Numbered from the stretch's first letter, positions 17,390 to 25,240 are shown. The stretch is 64,000 nucleotides of DNA from Mesorhizobium sp. (GCA_022833215.1 JAIPUZ010000013.1:62001-126000), one strand, 5' to 3'. The notes: generated by a model not told the origin, from the letters alone. Program-made: numbers and translations.

Positions 17390-17629
17390 ATGACGAAGCT
17401 GAAACTCGGCCCGCTGCCAGACGACAAGCCGGTGAAGGTCACGGTGGAGTTGCCTGGGCCGCTCCATCGCGATCTTGCCACCTATGCCGAGGTGCTGGCC
17501 CGCGAGACGGGCCAGCCCGCCGCTGATCCTGTCAGGCTGATCGTGCCTATGTTGGAGCGCTTTATCGCCACCGACAGGGGATTCACGAAGGCACGGCGCT
17601 CCGTCCGGTCTCCGAAGTCACAGGTTTGA
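17390..17629 (+). CDS. DUF2274 family protein
   Basis: A 79-residue protein that regularly follows trbI in alphaproteobacterial ICEs (DUF2274). It has the conserved KLKLGPLPDDKPVKVTVELP start and a helix (RDLATYAEVLARETGQ) reminiscent of ribbon-helix-helix DNA-binding proteins; that resemblance is my inference. The ATG follows AGGAGG with 9 bp spacing and is 5 bp after trbI. Its last 47 bp overlap the 3' end of the convergent LysR gene. Confidence 0.85.
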   Translation: MTKLKLGPLPDDKPVKVTVELPGPLHRDLATYAEVLARETGQPAADPVRLIVPMLERFIATDRGFTKARRSVRSPKSQV

Positions 17630-18530
17630 CGGCCATTGCTTTCGCCAGACTGAGAAACCGACGGAAGGCGGGATTGTCGTTGCTCGCCGACCAGACAGCC
17701 GAAAAGGGCAGGATCTCGCCAAGAACCGGCCGGTAAACTACACCCGGAAATTGCGCAACGGTCATTGCCTCACTCACCAGCGTCAGACCCCGACCAAGTG
17801 CGACAAGCGGCACCAGATTATCCCGACCGACATATTGTACCTGGATCTCGGGATGCCTGCTGAGATCCGCGAGCCGCCGCACCAGATGATCGTAGATTTC
17901 CTGTCCCGGAGCAGTCTCACTGACGATGAAGGTCTCGTCGGCCAGATCGCCCCACACCACCTCCTCCCTGTTGGCCAAGGTGTGATGGTCAGGCAAGACC
18001 ACGAACACACGCTCAGACCACAAGAGGACTCGTTCGCAATCTGGCCAATCCCGCGTTCCGGTGATGAAGGCTGCGTCGAGACTAAGTTGCCGGATCGCTG
18101 CGACATGTTCGGCAGGGTTCCCGTCTACCACTTCGATCCTGACCCCGCTGTGGCGCCTTCCGTACCTCGCGAGCAGCTCCGCCAAAAAGCCTGAAGCGAT
18201 CGACGAATAGATACCGAGCCGGATACGTCCCACCTCAGCTTGTGCAGCCGAGGCAACATCTTGCGCGCCATCGCCTACGGTCCTGATGACTTGGCGCGCG
18301 CGCGTGAGGAAGCGCTGGCCGGCATAGGTTTGCGATACACCCCAAGTGTGGCGATGGAACAATGAAGCGCCGATCTGGTCTTCCAAGTCAGCGATGCACC
18401 GGCTTATCGCGGATTGCGACCGTCCAAGTGCGGCTCCAGCCTTGCGGAAACTTCCATACTCGGCTGCAGCCACGAAATAGCGGAGATGGCGAAGTTCGAT
18501 TGATTTGGAATGCTTCACCATCCGCTGCAT
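17583..18530 (-). CDS. LysR-family transcriptional regulator
   Basis: A 315-residue LysR regulator. The N-terminal winged helix (LRHLRYFVAAAEYGSFRKAGAALGRSQSAISRCIADLE) is clear, and a LysR substrate-binding domain follows from about residue 95. I use the ATG at 18530; a GTG at 18533 and an internal ATG are alternatives. It is convergent with the end of the trb operon and overlaps DUF2274 by 47 bp. LysR genes are often found at this place in trb-type ICEs, but the effector is unknown. It follows the YncE-like remnant in the same direction with almost no gap. Confidence 0.9.
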   Translation of the reverse strand: MQRMVKHSKSIELRHLRYFVAAAEYGSFRKAGAALGRSQSAISRCIADLEDQIGASLFHRHTWGVSQTYAGQRFLTRARQVIRTVGDGAQDVASAAQAEVGRIRLGIYSSIASGFLAELLARYGRRHSGVRIEVVDGNPAEHVAAIRQLSLDAAFITGTRDWPDCERVLLWSERVFVVLPDHHTLANREEVVWGDLADETFIVSETAPGQEIYDHLVRRLADLSRHPEIQVQYVGRDNLVPLVALGRGLTLVSEAMTVAQFPGVVYRPVLGEILPFSAVWSASNDNPAFRRFLSLAKAMAVKPVTSETGRSAVPS

Positions 18531-18536
18531 CACTAT

Positions 18537-19013
18537 TTAACCACGGCGAGCGTAAGCTCCGTCCGCCGATGCTGGCACGCCGTGGCCGCCGCCGGTGGCG
18601 ATCGTCTTCACAATCTGTCCCGTCACCGCATCGATTTCGGCCCCGGTATCGTTGGGTTCCGCGGCGGTACCTTGATTGGCCACATTGACGTAAGCCAAGT
18701 CCGGGGTCGCGAACATATGGATCGGGTTTCGTCCGACACCGACCCTGTTCGTCATTTGGCAGGAAGAAATATCAATGACAGCCATGCGGTCCTCGTCGCG
18801 ACGAGAGCCATCTATCTCCTTGCTTGAGGGCATGAGTCCGATCTGGACCGGCGCTGCACCCACCGGCTCGGTAAGGTTCAGCGTATCGATGTCGGACACG
18901 GATCCGCCCTCGACATTAGCCACATAGAACTCGGTCTCGTCCGCGCTGAACCACAGGCGCCGCTGCCGCTCTTCTCGTTCTGCTTCGGTCATGTGTCCAG
19001 TTGATTTGCCCAT
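18537..19013 (-). pseudogene. YVTN/YncE-type beta-propeller remnant
   Basis: About 158 codons resembling three repeats of a YVTN beta-propeller protein: FYVANVEGGSVS, RMAVIDISSCQMTNRVGVGRNPIHMFATPD, VANQGTAAEPNDT and VTGQIVKTIATGGGHGV. Family members have 300-400 residues, a signal peptide, and regular VIDTAT and DG..VYV motifs. Here several are altered, the C-terminus stops abruptly at ARRG, and the N-terminus (MGKSTGHMTEAEREERQRR) has no signal peptide. It begins 17 bp after the Hen1-like gene and ends 6 bp before the LysR start. I read it as a truncated leftover at a recombination junction; a small translated protein cannot be excluded. Confidence 0.6.
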
Positions 19014-19030
19014 GATTGAATTTCGAAGGT

Positions 19031-19654
19031 TCAGGCAGCCTGGTTCCGTGCGGCCTTGTCGCAGCCGTCGAAAACGGCCATCTGGCTGGCGCCACCCAGC
19101 CTCGGATGCTGCCCGGCAATGTCGGTGCACTGCACCACGTAGCCCTGCCGGTCAGCGACGCCCCTGGCCCAGCGACGGAAGCGGGCGCGGTCCCACTCGA
19201 AGCGATGATCCGGATGGCGGAACCGATGGGAAGGCACGCCGAGCAGCGGGTTGAACTCCGCGTTCGGCGTGGTGACAATCACCGTCGTCGGCCGTAGGCG
19301 GCCAAGCACTGAGCGTTCGAAGGCCCCGAGGTGGTCCGTGTCGAGATGCTCGATCGTCTCGACAAGCACAGCGCAATCGAACCCCCGCATGCGTGCGGGG
19401 ACGTTCAGCAGTGATCCTTGTAAAAGCTCGACATCTCTCTCATGATCGGCTGTTTTTTCGAGCCGCGTCCGCAGCCGGGTGAGCGAGCGTTCGCAAAGGT
19501 CGACACCGACGACACGGGCGACGGCTTCCTCGCGAACAATTCCAACGAGAAGGTCACCATCGCCGCAGCCGAGATCGAGTATCGATCGCGCACGGCGGTC
19601 GCGGATCACATTTCGTACGGCCATGAGGCGTTGTTCGTGCAGCCAGCCCGTCAC
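19031..19654 (-). CDS. Standalone Hen1-type RNA 3'-terminal 2'-O-methyltransferase
   Basis: A 207-residue class I SAM-dependent methyltransferase. SAM motif I is ILDLGCGDGD (25-34). The Hen1 signature is present: E99, E102 and H103 in VETIEHLD, TTPNAEFN at 128-135, and RHPDHRFEW at 146-154 (H147 and H150). In Hen1 the Glu-Glu-His-His set binds Mn2+ for methylating the 2'-OH of the RNA 3' end. Typical bacterial Hen1 is about 450 residues and sits beside the repair enzyme Pnkp. This is only the methyltransferase half and no Pnkp is present. It overlaps the previous methyltransferase gene by 4 bp. The RNA substrate and role are unknown. Confidence 0.8.
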   Translation of the reverse strand: MTGWLHEQRLMAVRNVIRDRRARSILDLGCGDGDLLVGIVREEAVARVVGVDLCERSLTRLRTRLEKTADHERDVELLQGSLLNVPARMRGFDCAVLVETIEHLDTDHLGAFERSVLGRLRPTTVIVTTPNAEFNPLLGVPSHRFRHPDHRFEWDRARFRRWARGVADRQGYVVQCTDIAGQHPRLGGASQMAVFDGCDKAARNQAA

Positions 19655-20337
19655 GCCGCGGCTTCCGGTTTGCGCATGATCGCCACATCCTTGTTCGGTA
19701 TCTCGCAGGACCAGCCCATGCGATGCGCAAGAATGCGTAGCGTCTCTTCCCGATAGAACACGACATGTGTCGGATCGTGTCGGTAGTGCCAGTCCTTGAA
19801 GCGATCGTCATCGGTTCGGAAACACGTCATCACGCCGAGCCAGCCACCCGGTTTCAAGAGTGCGTCAAGACGGTCGAATTCTTCAGCGGGTCGATGGAAA
19901 TGCTCGATCACCTCACTGCAGAAGATGAAGTCGTATGTGCGCTCCAGCGCGGCCGCCTCCGAGTTGAAGAATGGATCGTAGGTGGCGACCTCATGTCCGT
20001 GCTCGCGCAGAATCGCGGCAAGTGCTGGCCCCGGTCCGCAGCCGTAGTCGAGCCCACTGCTCTTGGATGGCAGGCAGGCGAGCAGCGGGTCCCCTAAGCG
20101 TGAAACGAACTTGCGGTATCGAGGATCGGCGACGTCATTTTGATGCTGGCGGTAATGCAGCAATTCTTCGCGACGATCAGGAAGATGTGTCTGGTCGAGA
20201 AAGACCGCCTCGCATTTGAGGCAGCGCCAATATTGCAGGTTGCCGATAAGCTGAAAGGGGACGCAGCCCTGTTGCCTGCACACGCGGCAGGACGGAAGCG
20301 CCCTATCATCGACCCCACTGCGGCTTGCGTCGATCAC
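19651..20337 (-). CDS. Class I methyltransferase with N-terminal zinc ribbon
   Basis: A 228-residue protein. A zinc-ribbon-like CxxC pair (C17, C20) and a second pair (C39, C42) lie at the N-terminus, then a SAM-dependent methyltransferase domain with GLDYGCGPG (95-103), a late acidic motif (FIFCSEVIEHFHRP) and a strand-5 LKPGGWLGVMT. I start at GTG 20337: it overlaps the upstream stop and follows GGGAGG by 6 bp. The ATG at 20373 lies well inside the upstream gene. The substrate is not predictable; zinc-ribbon methyltransferases of this shape act on sugars, peptides or RNA. It is the third gene of the leftward four-gene operon. Confidence 0.8.
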   Translation of the reverse strand: MIDASRSGVDDRALPSCRVCRQQGCVPFQLIGNLQYWRCLKCEAVFLDQTHLPDRREELLHYRQHQNDVADPRYRKFVSRLGDPLLACLPSKSSGLDYGCGPGPALAAILREHGHEVATYDPFFNSEAAALERTYDFIFCSEVIEHFHRPAEEFDRLDALLKPGGWLGVMTCFRTDDDRFKDWHYRHDPTHVVFYREETLRILAHRMGWSCEIPNKDVAIMRKPEAAA

Positions 20338-21062
20338 GAAGAACCTCCCACCTTGCGTGCGATGTAGACGCATTGATGCGCTTTGCGGCCCTGCAGTGGG
20401 TTATCGAACGTCACTGGCTCGGCACGGCCGACGCCGAAAGCCGCTCGGAGTACGTCAGTGAAGGTCGGATCCTCGCGATTGTTGGACCATAGGGCGAAAA
20501 CGCCACCCGGCCGAAGCTGCTCGCCTAGCATGCAAAGACCGTGGAACGTATAGAGCGTCGCATTTGACGGGTGTAGTACCTCGCTTGGCGAATGATCGAT
20601 GTCGAGCAGGATGGCATGAAATTGTCTGCCCGCGCTTCGAGGATCGAATCCCGTTTCCGGCCGTGCTTTCTGGAAGAAGTCGCCATGCACGAAGCGGCAT
20701 CGCTTGTCGCTGGCGAGGACCTCGCCAAGGGGCAAGCGGCCACTTTCGTGCCATTCGATGACGGGCTTCATAGCCTCGACCACAAGCATCGAGCGCACGT
20801 GTGGGTTCTGCAGGGCGATGGCCGCAGTGTAGCCTAGACCGAGTCCGCCGACGACAATATCCAGGTCGGAACCTGTGAGCTCCGCCAGGCTAAGTTTTGC
20901 CAGCGCCTCTTCCGAAACCGTGAACTTCGAAGACATCAGGAACTCGTCGTTCAGCTTGATCTCGAAAATGTCGCTACCTGTCGAAAGGTCGCGGCGCCTG
21001 CGAAGGACGAGCGTCCCGAGCGACGTCACTTGGTAGTCGAGTTCTTCGAACAAGGCGCTCAT
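20334..21062 (-). CDS. Spermidine-synthase-fold protein
   Basis: A 242-residue protein of the spermine/spermidine synthase fold. The glycine-rich nucleotide site VVGGLGLGYTAA (70-81), the acidic end of the next strand (MLVVEAMKPVIEWHE) and FHAILLDIDHSPSE are clear. True spermidine synthases have a fixed Asp pair and a gatekeeper loop for putrescine. The DIDHSP stretch here is compatible but not a perfect match, so it may be a methyltransferase-like relative. It overlaps both neighbours by 4 bp, so it is part of one translational unit with the two methyltransferases. Confidence 0.72.
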   Translation of the reverse strand: MSALFEELDYQVTSLGTLVLRRRRDLSTGSDIFEIKLNDEFLMSSKFTVSEEALAKLSLAELTGSDLDIVVGGLGLGYTAAIALQNPHVRSMLVVEAMKPVIEWHESGRLPLGEVLASDKRCRFVHGDFFQKARPETGFDPRSAGRQFHAILLDIDHSPSEVLHPSNATLYTFHGLCMLGEQLRPGGVFALWSNNREDPTFTDVLRAAFGVGRAEPVTFDNPLQGRKAHQCVYIARKVGGSS

Positions 21063-21679
21063 CGGCGCCCCGCCATCATGGCCGGTCGTTCTGGCGGAAG
21101 CGTTGCGATCGCCTCACGGAACTCGTCGTAGAACCTCACGATTGGAACTCCGACTGGATCCGTTCCATCGACTGCCGCCAACAGGCTCAGGGGATCCGTC
21201 CCGGCGACCGTGTCTTCCGGTTGCGTACCCAGCAGATCGCCGAGCCTTCGCGCCGCCTTGCGCAGTTCGTCGACAATCGTCTCGATATTTGACTGTGTTC
21301 GCAAAGAGAGAGTCGCAAGGGCCGAGGATGGCGACAGAGGATCGAGCCGCTCGATATGCAGGACGCGGATGCTCTCGCGCATAGAGGCCGGGAGCGCAGC
21401 CAAAGACTCGCGGAACTCCGCCGCGGTCGGCACACCGTCGCGACGTTCAAGCTGCATGGTAGAAAGCCTCGTCTCCAGTACCTCCTTCATCAGTGCGATG
21501 GCTTCATCTACGCTTGAAGCCTCCACCGCTTCGACCGGGCGGATGCCCCCCATGCCCAGATAGGCGACAGCCTTGCAGATTTCGCCGACTTCGCCTGCCA
21601 CGATACGGTAGAGGCGGTATTCCCGCTCAATACGGCCCTCGACCGGCTTCTTCCTTTCAGTCGTTGCTGTGGTTGCCAT
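21059..21679 (-). CDS. Unknown protein, first gene of the methyltransferase operon
   Basis: A 206-residue protein I do not recognise. It is acidic, mainly helical, without signal peptide or membrane segment. Notable stretches are EREYRLYRIVAGEVGEICKAVAYLGMGG near the N-terminus and TQSNIETIVDELRKAARRLGDLLG in the middle. As first gene of an operon whose four members overlap by 4 bp each, it is probably a structural or regulatory partner of the enzymes downstream. No function should be assigned. Confidence 0.7.
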   Translation of the reverse strand: MATTATTERKKPVEGRIEREYRLYRIVAGEVGEICKAVAYLGMGGIRPVEAVEASSVDEAIALMKEVLETRLSTMQLERRDGVPTAAEFRESLAALPASMRESIRVLHIERLDPLSPSSALATLSLRTQSNIETIVDELRKAARRLGDLLGTQPEDTVAGTDPLSLLAAVDGTDPVGVPIVRFYDEFREAIATLPPERPAMMAGRR

Positions 21680-22262
21680 TCATATTCCTCTTCCTCTGGA
21701 CGCAGGGCCCGCGCACGTATGCCTGCCCCGGATGGTCGTGCAGCCAGGGACGACGGTGAACCGGGGCGACCTTGCCCCGGACCGATCCCGTGAACCGCCA
21801 GCAGATGCTGCACAGTCCAAGTTGCGGCCATTACGCCTGAGCGTGCCGGACGCGAGGATCGTCAGGGCTGGCCACGTGGTTCCGCAAAAATGTGAGAGGA
21901 ACAAACCGAAACGGCGGGGCTTGAAGCTCAGGGCCGCGCGGCGGGACAGCAATGATGGTGCGTAAATAGCAGTGCGAAGACTGTTTGTGTAGAGCCTTCT
22001 GCAGCTGACTTCTTACAGGGAACATTGGCCAGGCCCTCGGAAATCAAACGAAGGGCTACACAACCGGCACCGCTTGCGTTATCTTGGCGCATCTTCCCAC
22101 ATATTGGTGGGCTGACCCTAGACACCGAGGATGCCTGACAGGCAGCGCGCAGCGGCATCCTCGGCGTGACCCGTAAGGGTCTTCGTCGGCGATCAGCCGT
22201 CTTCGCATCCGCGGCCACCGGCCGGCGGGCAGACCTGTTTCCATCCTCGCGGAAGGAGACAC
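21680..22262. other. Intergenic region between divergent accessory operons
   Basis: 583 bp between the start of the leftward methyltransferase operon and the rightward small-protein/aroK operon. I see no convincing gene. Both promoters must lie here. A Hen1-operon ribosome site is not obvious. A GGAGGAGAC-type site just before 22263 (GGAAGGAGAC) serves the rightward operon. GGAAC elements at about 21896 and 22018 lack a matching CGTT at the EcfG spacing. Confidence 0.6.
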
Positions 22263-22550
22263 ATGACGATCGACACACTGATAGCCGACCACCTTCCCCG
22301 GGCGAGCGCGCAGCCGGCGAATGCGACGGAGCGCGCCTACACGCTGGTGCTCCAGCGCCACCTCCAGATCGACGACGTGACGAGACTGCTTCACTACGTT
22401 TCGGATTTCGGCACCGGGGACGCGCGCGGCCATGCGCATGACGGCGGCTGGTGCATCCGTCTTTCCGAGATGGCCGACGTGAGGCTCCTGACGTCGCAGT
22501 GCGGCGACCTCATCGAGGACCTCCTCGTCGACAAAGGAGAGGCGCGATGA
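22263..22550 (+). CDS. Small protein, paralogue of the gene at 34682-34966
   Basis: A 95-residue soluble protein of unknown function. The ATG follows AAGGAGAC at good spacing. The C-terminal half (LLHYVSDFGTGDARGHAHDG, then RLLTSQCGDL) matches the second half of the small protein encoded just upstream of prfC (LLRYVNDFGQG, then EMLKSQFRDL). The two are paralogues within this island. It is the first gene of a rightward operon, and its stop overlaps the next start as ATGA. Confidence 0.75.
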   Translation: MTIDTLIADHLPRASAQPANATERAYTLVLQRHLQIDDVTRLLHYVSDFGTGDARGHAHDGGWCIRLSEMADVRLLTSQCGDLIEDLLVDKGEAR

Positions 22551-22741
22551 ACTTCAGCGGAAACGATGCAAGAGGAACCGATGTCTTGATCGCTCGAATC
22601 CTTGTCGCGAAGCCGGAACTGACGCCCGGCGTCCTGCGCCGGATTGTGCCGCGGCTCGACCATCTCGACGACCACGCGCTCGCGCAGAAGATCGCGTATC
22701 TCAAACGCAAGGGAGGGTCTGGAGGAAAGCGCGCCAGATGA
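22547..22741 (+). CDS. Small basic protein of unknown function
   Basis: A 64-residue protein with a helical, possibly DNA- or RNA-contacting, basic C-terminus (IAYLKRKGGSGGKRAR). The start ATG overlaps the previous stop by 4 bp and its own stop overlaps the aroK start by 4 bp, so it is translated as part of the set. Longer frames beginning at 22451 lie in the neighbouring gene. No family recognised. Confidence 0.65.
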   Translation: MNFSGNDARGTDVLIARILVAKPELTPGVLRRIVPRLDHLDDHALAQKIAYLKRKGGSGGKRAR

Positions 22742-23355
22742 GCGAGACAAAGGGTGGAGTGCAGATCCCGCCAGACCGCCGCCCGGTCGTGCTTGTCGGC
22801 ATGATGGGTGCGGGAAAAAGCGTGGTCGGCCGCTGTCTTGCGCGGAGACTTGGACTGGAGTTCCGGGACAGCGACGGCGAGATCGAGATGGCGTCACGCA
22901 TGTCCATCCTGGATCTCTTCGCGCTCTACGGCGAGGCGGAATTCCGTGCGCTCGAACACAGGGTGATCCGGAGGCTTCTGCGGCAAGACGCAATCGTTCT
23001 TGCGACCGGTGGCGGCGCGTTCGCCAACGATGTTACGCATGCGGAGATCGAAGCGGCAGGCGTATCCGTCTGGCTACGAGCGGATCTCGAAACTCTCTAC
23101 GAAAGGGTATCGAGAAGATCGCATCGCCCCCTGCTACGAGCAGAGGATCCGCGAGCCGCGCTTGCCGATCTTCTGGCGGCTCGCGAGCCGATCTATGCCC
23201 AGGCTGACATCACCGTCGCCACGGGAAGCCAGCCGCTTTCAGTGGTTGTCGATCAAGTTCTCGAAGCGCTCGCCAAGCACCGGATGCGCGCGGCTGGGTC
23301 TGTATGTTCAAAGATGTCATCACAAATTCTCCAAACCGAAAGCAGGTCAGCATGA
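22738..23355 (+). CDS. aroK: Shikimate kinase (probably a second copy)
   Basis: A 205-residue P-loop kinase that phosphorylates shikimate in the chorismate pathway. Walker A GMMGAGKS is at 21-28, the DSD substrate motif at 44-46, YGEAEFRALE at about 64-73, the GGG shikimate-binding loop at 91-93, and RPLL of the LID near 130-133. All expected residues are there, and the length is normal. Housekeeping aroK normally sits with aroB; here it is buried in an accessory operon between small unknown genes and a nitrilase-family enzyme, with 4-bp overlaps on both sides. It is probably an extra copy, perhaps with a changed substrate. Confidence 0.87.
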   Translation: MSETKGGVQIPPDRRPVVLVGMMGAGKSVVGRCLARRLGLEFRDSDGEIEMASRMSILDLFALYGEAEFRALEHRVIRRLLRQDAIVLATGGGAFANDVTHAEIEAAGVSVWLRADLETLYERVSRRSHRPLLRAEDPRAALADLLAAREPIYAQADITVATGSQPLSVVVDQVLEALAKHRMRAAGSVCSKMSSQILQTESRSA

Positions 23356-24218
23356 CAAAAATTCGCGGTGGACTGATCCAGATGGCACTGAAGGCGTCGA
23401 CAGAGTCGGCACCGGAGAAGATCGCCAAGACAATGCTCGATGCGCAAATCCCGCTGATCGAGAAAGCCGGTGAGCAAGGGGTTCAGGTCCTTTCTTTCCA
23501 GGAGGTGTTTACGCAACCCTATTTCTGCCCGAGCCAGGACGCGAAGTGGTACGCGGCAGCCGAGCCCGTTCCGGACGGGCCGACCGTGAAGCTGATGCAG
23601 GGCCTTGCCAGGAAATATTCCATGGTCATCGTGGTGCCGATCTACGAGCTGGCCATGACAGGCGTCTATTACAACACGGCGGCCGTCATCGACGCGGATG
23701 GGACCTATCTAGGCAAATACCGGAAGACCCATATCCCGCAGGTGGCGGGGTTCTGGGAGAAGTTCTTCTTCAAGCCGGGCGCATCCGATTATCCGGTGTT
23801 CCAGACACGCTATTGCAAGCTCGGCGTCTATATCTGCTACGACCGCCATTTTCCCGAAGGCTGGCGGGCGCTGGCGCTCAATGGCGCGGAATACATCGTC
23901 AATCCGTCGGCCACCGTCGCAGGTCTTTCGGAGTACCTCTGGAAACTGGAGCAGCCCGCGGCTGCTGTCGCCAACGGCGTCTATATCGGCGCCATCAACC
24001 GCATCGGCACCGAAGCGCCGTGGAACATCGGCGAGTTCTACGGGCAAAGCTATTTCGTAAACCCGCGCGGTCAGATCGAGGCCATAGCCTCGCGCGACCA
24101 GGACGAACTTCTCGTTCACGACATGGATTTCGAGCTTATCCGCGAGGTGCGCAACACATGGCAGTTCTTCCGCGATCGCAGACCGGAAACCTACGCCGGC
24201 CTGACAGAGATCAATTGA
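23352..24218 (+). CDS. Nitrilase-superfamily amidohydrolase, beta-ureidopropionase-like
   Basis: A 288-residue enzyme with the Glu-Lys-Cys triad: E51 (FQEVFTQ), K125 (YRKTHIP) and C162 (ICYDRHFPE). Several stretches resemble beta-ureidopropionase (beta-alanine synthase), including NPSATVAGLSEYLWKLE, INRIG and FYGQSYFVNPRG. That enzyme hydrolyses N-carbamoyl-beta-alanine in reductive pyrimidine breakdown. N-carbamoylputrescine amidase is a close relative and cannot be excluded. The start ATG at 23352 overlaps the aroK stop as ATGA; the longer frame to 23304 lies in aroK. No other pyrimidine-catabolic gene is nearby. Confidence 0.85.
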   Translation: MTKIRGGLIQMALKASTESAPEKIAKTMLDAQIPLIEKAGEQGVQVLSFQEVFTQPYFCPSQDAKWYAAAEPVPDGPTVKLMQGLARKYSMVIVVPIYELAMTGVYYNTAAVIDADGTYLGKYRKTHIPQVAGFWEKFFFKPGASDYPVFQTRYCKLGVYICYDRHFPEGWRALALNGAEYIVNPSATVAGLSEYLWKLEQPAAAVANGVYIGAINRIGTEAPWNIGEFYGQSYFVNPRGQIEAIASRDQDELLVHDMDFELIREVRNTWQFFRDRRPETYAGLTEIN

Positions 24219-24237
24219 GACAAGTGAATCGCAGCCC

Positions 24238-24486
24238 GTGAACAAACCAAACGATCCCGCGCTTGGCGAAGCCATCCAGAACTATGTCCGTCGCAAGTGG
24301 AGGTATCGTGAGAAGTGGACGCATATCGGCGCGGGAAAAATGCAACTCGACAGCGATCTCATGGAGCGGATCGATCTTCTCGGCATCGACGACAAAATGC
24401 TCCTCGACGTCCAAGGAGATCGTGTCATCAGCCGAATTAGCGAACTCGAACGACGGCTGGCCGAAGAAGATCTGGGCGGCACCTGA
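24238..24486 (+). CDS. Small protein of unknown function
   Basis: An 82-residue protein beginning at GTG 24238, 19 bp after the amidohydrolase. It is charged, with an aromatic/basic stretch (YVRRKWRYREKW) followed by an acidic helical half. No membrane segment and no family that I recognise. Direction and spacing place it in the same operon. The start is uncertain because no strong ribosome site precedes the GTG. Confidence 0.5.
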   Translation: MNKPNDPALGEAIQNYVRRKWRYREKWTHIGAGKMQLDSDLMERIDLLGIDDKMLLDVQGDRVISRISELERRLAEEDLGGT

Positions 24487-24541
24487 TTTGGAAAATGCAG
24501 ACGCCACCGCAGATGGTCAAAGAACGAGCCAAGGAGATGAC

Positions 24542-24781
24542 ATGGCGGAAACCATGCCGCTGCGCGACACAGCCAGATACGGAAAGTTCGCGCGGAGAGA
24601 AACCGACATTACCGAGGTGCGATGGGAGCACCAACTGGATGACTTGCCGGATGTCGAGGCAACGGTCGAAAGAATTTACGGCATGCTGCCTTGGACCCAC
24701 CGCATCGCCTTCGAGGATGACGGGGAGGAGGAACGATGGCTACTGCGTGGGTTCTCCCCGCTGACACAGCTCCCCGATTGA
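24542..24781 (+). CDS. Small acidic protein of unknown function
   Basis: A 79-residue acidic protein. The ATG at 24542 follows AAGGAG with 5 bp spacing, a better start than the upstream in-frame codons, which would put it inside the previous gene. Content such as EVRWEHQLDDLPDVEATVERIYG and an acidic EDDGEEERW stretch is not assignable to a family. It is the last gene of the rightward operon that starts at 22263. Confidence 0.5.
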   Translation: MAETMPLRDTARYGKFARRETDITEVRWEHQLDDLPDVEATVERIYGMLPWTHRIAFEDDGEEERWLLRGFSPLTQLPD

Positions 24782-25054
24782 TTGTCGAACGGCCAGGTCG
24801 AACTGCGTTTTCAACTCATAGCAGAAATTCTGTCAGCCAATGTCTTTTCCATCGATAAGAACCGTAGCCATGTTCGTCGCGTTGATACTGGCATGGTCGT
24901 TTGTTGGCTCGCTTCTCTTCGGTTTCTGGTGATAGCGATCCTGATGGTAATTTCCGTTCTGGGAGTGCTTCCCTGACAAGGATCGTGAGGATTTCCATCG
25001 CATTATTTCTCCCATCGGATGCCAATCCCACAACGGCCTCAAGGAATAGAACCT

Positions 25055-25240
25055 ATGTATGATGACATGAATGTCGCCGAAGAGCTTGAGCACATTGCCG
25101 ACAATCCGTCCCACTTCAGCAAGGCCGAGATGAGCGGTATGTTGAAAGTGGCTGCGGCGACGATCCGCTACCAACGACAGCGGTTGAACGAAGCCGAAGC
25201 CGTCATTCTGGAAGAACTGGTGCCCGAAGGAAACGCTTAG
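25055..25240 (+). CDS. Small helical protein of unknown function
   Basis: A 61-residue protein (YDDMNVAEELEHIADNPSH...) with two predicted amphipathic helices. The ATG at 25055 is used rather than the frame extension to 25019. The preceding 273 bp contain only two short overlapping hydrophobic frames with no ribosome sites. A small hairpin (ACGGCG/CGCCGT, 25246-25263) follows its stop but has no T-run. The coding call rests on composition and a reasonable start, so it is moderate. Confidence 0.5.
   Translation: MYDDMNVAEELEHIADNPSHFSKAEMSGMLKVAAATIRYQRQRLNEAEAVILEELVPEGNA

Noticed and set aside
21890-22030. GGAAC elements as EcfG-type promoters
   Set aside because: No CGTT-like -10 element occurs 16-17 bp downstream of either.
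24856-24976. Two overlapping short hydrophobic frames (about 20 and 27 residues)
   Set aside because: They look like small membrane peptides, but neither has a ribosome site and they overlap in different frames; chance is the simpler reading.
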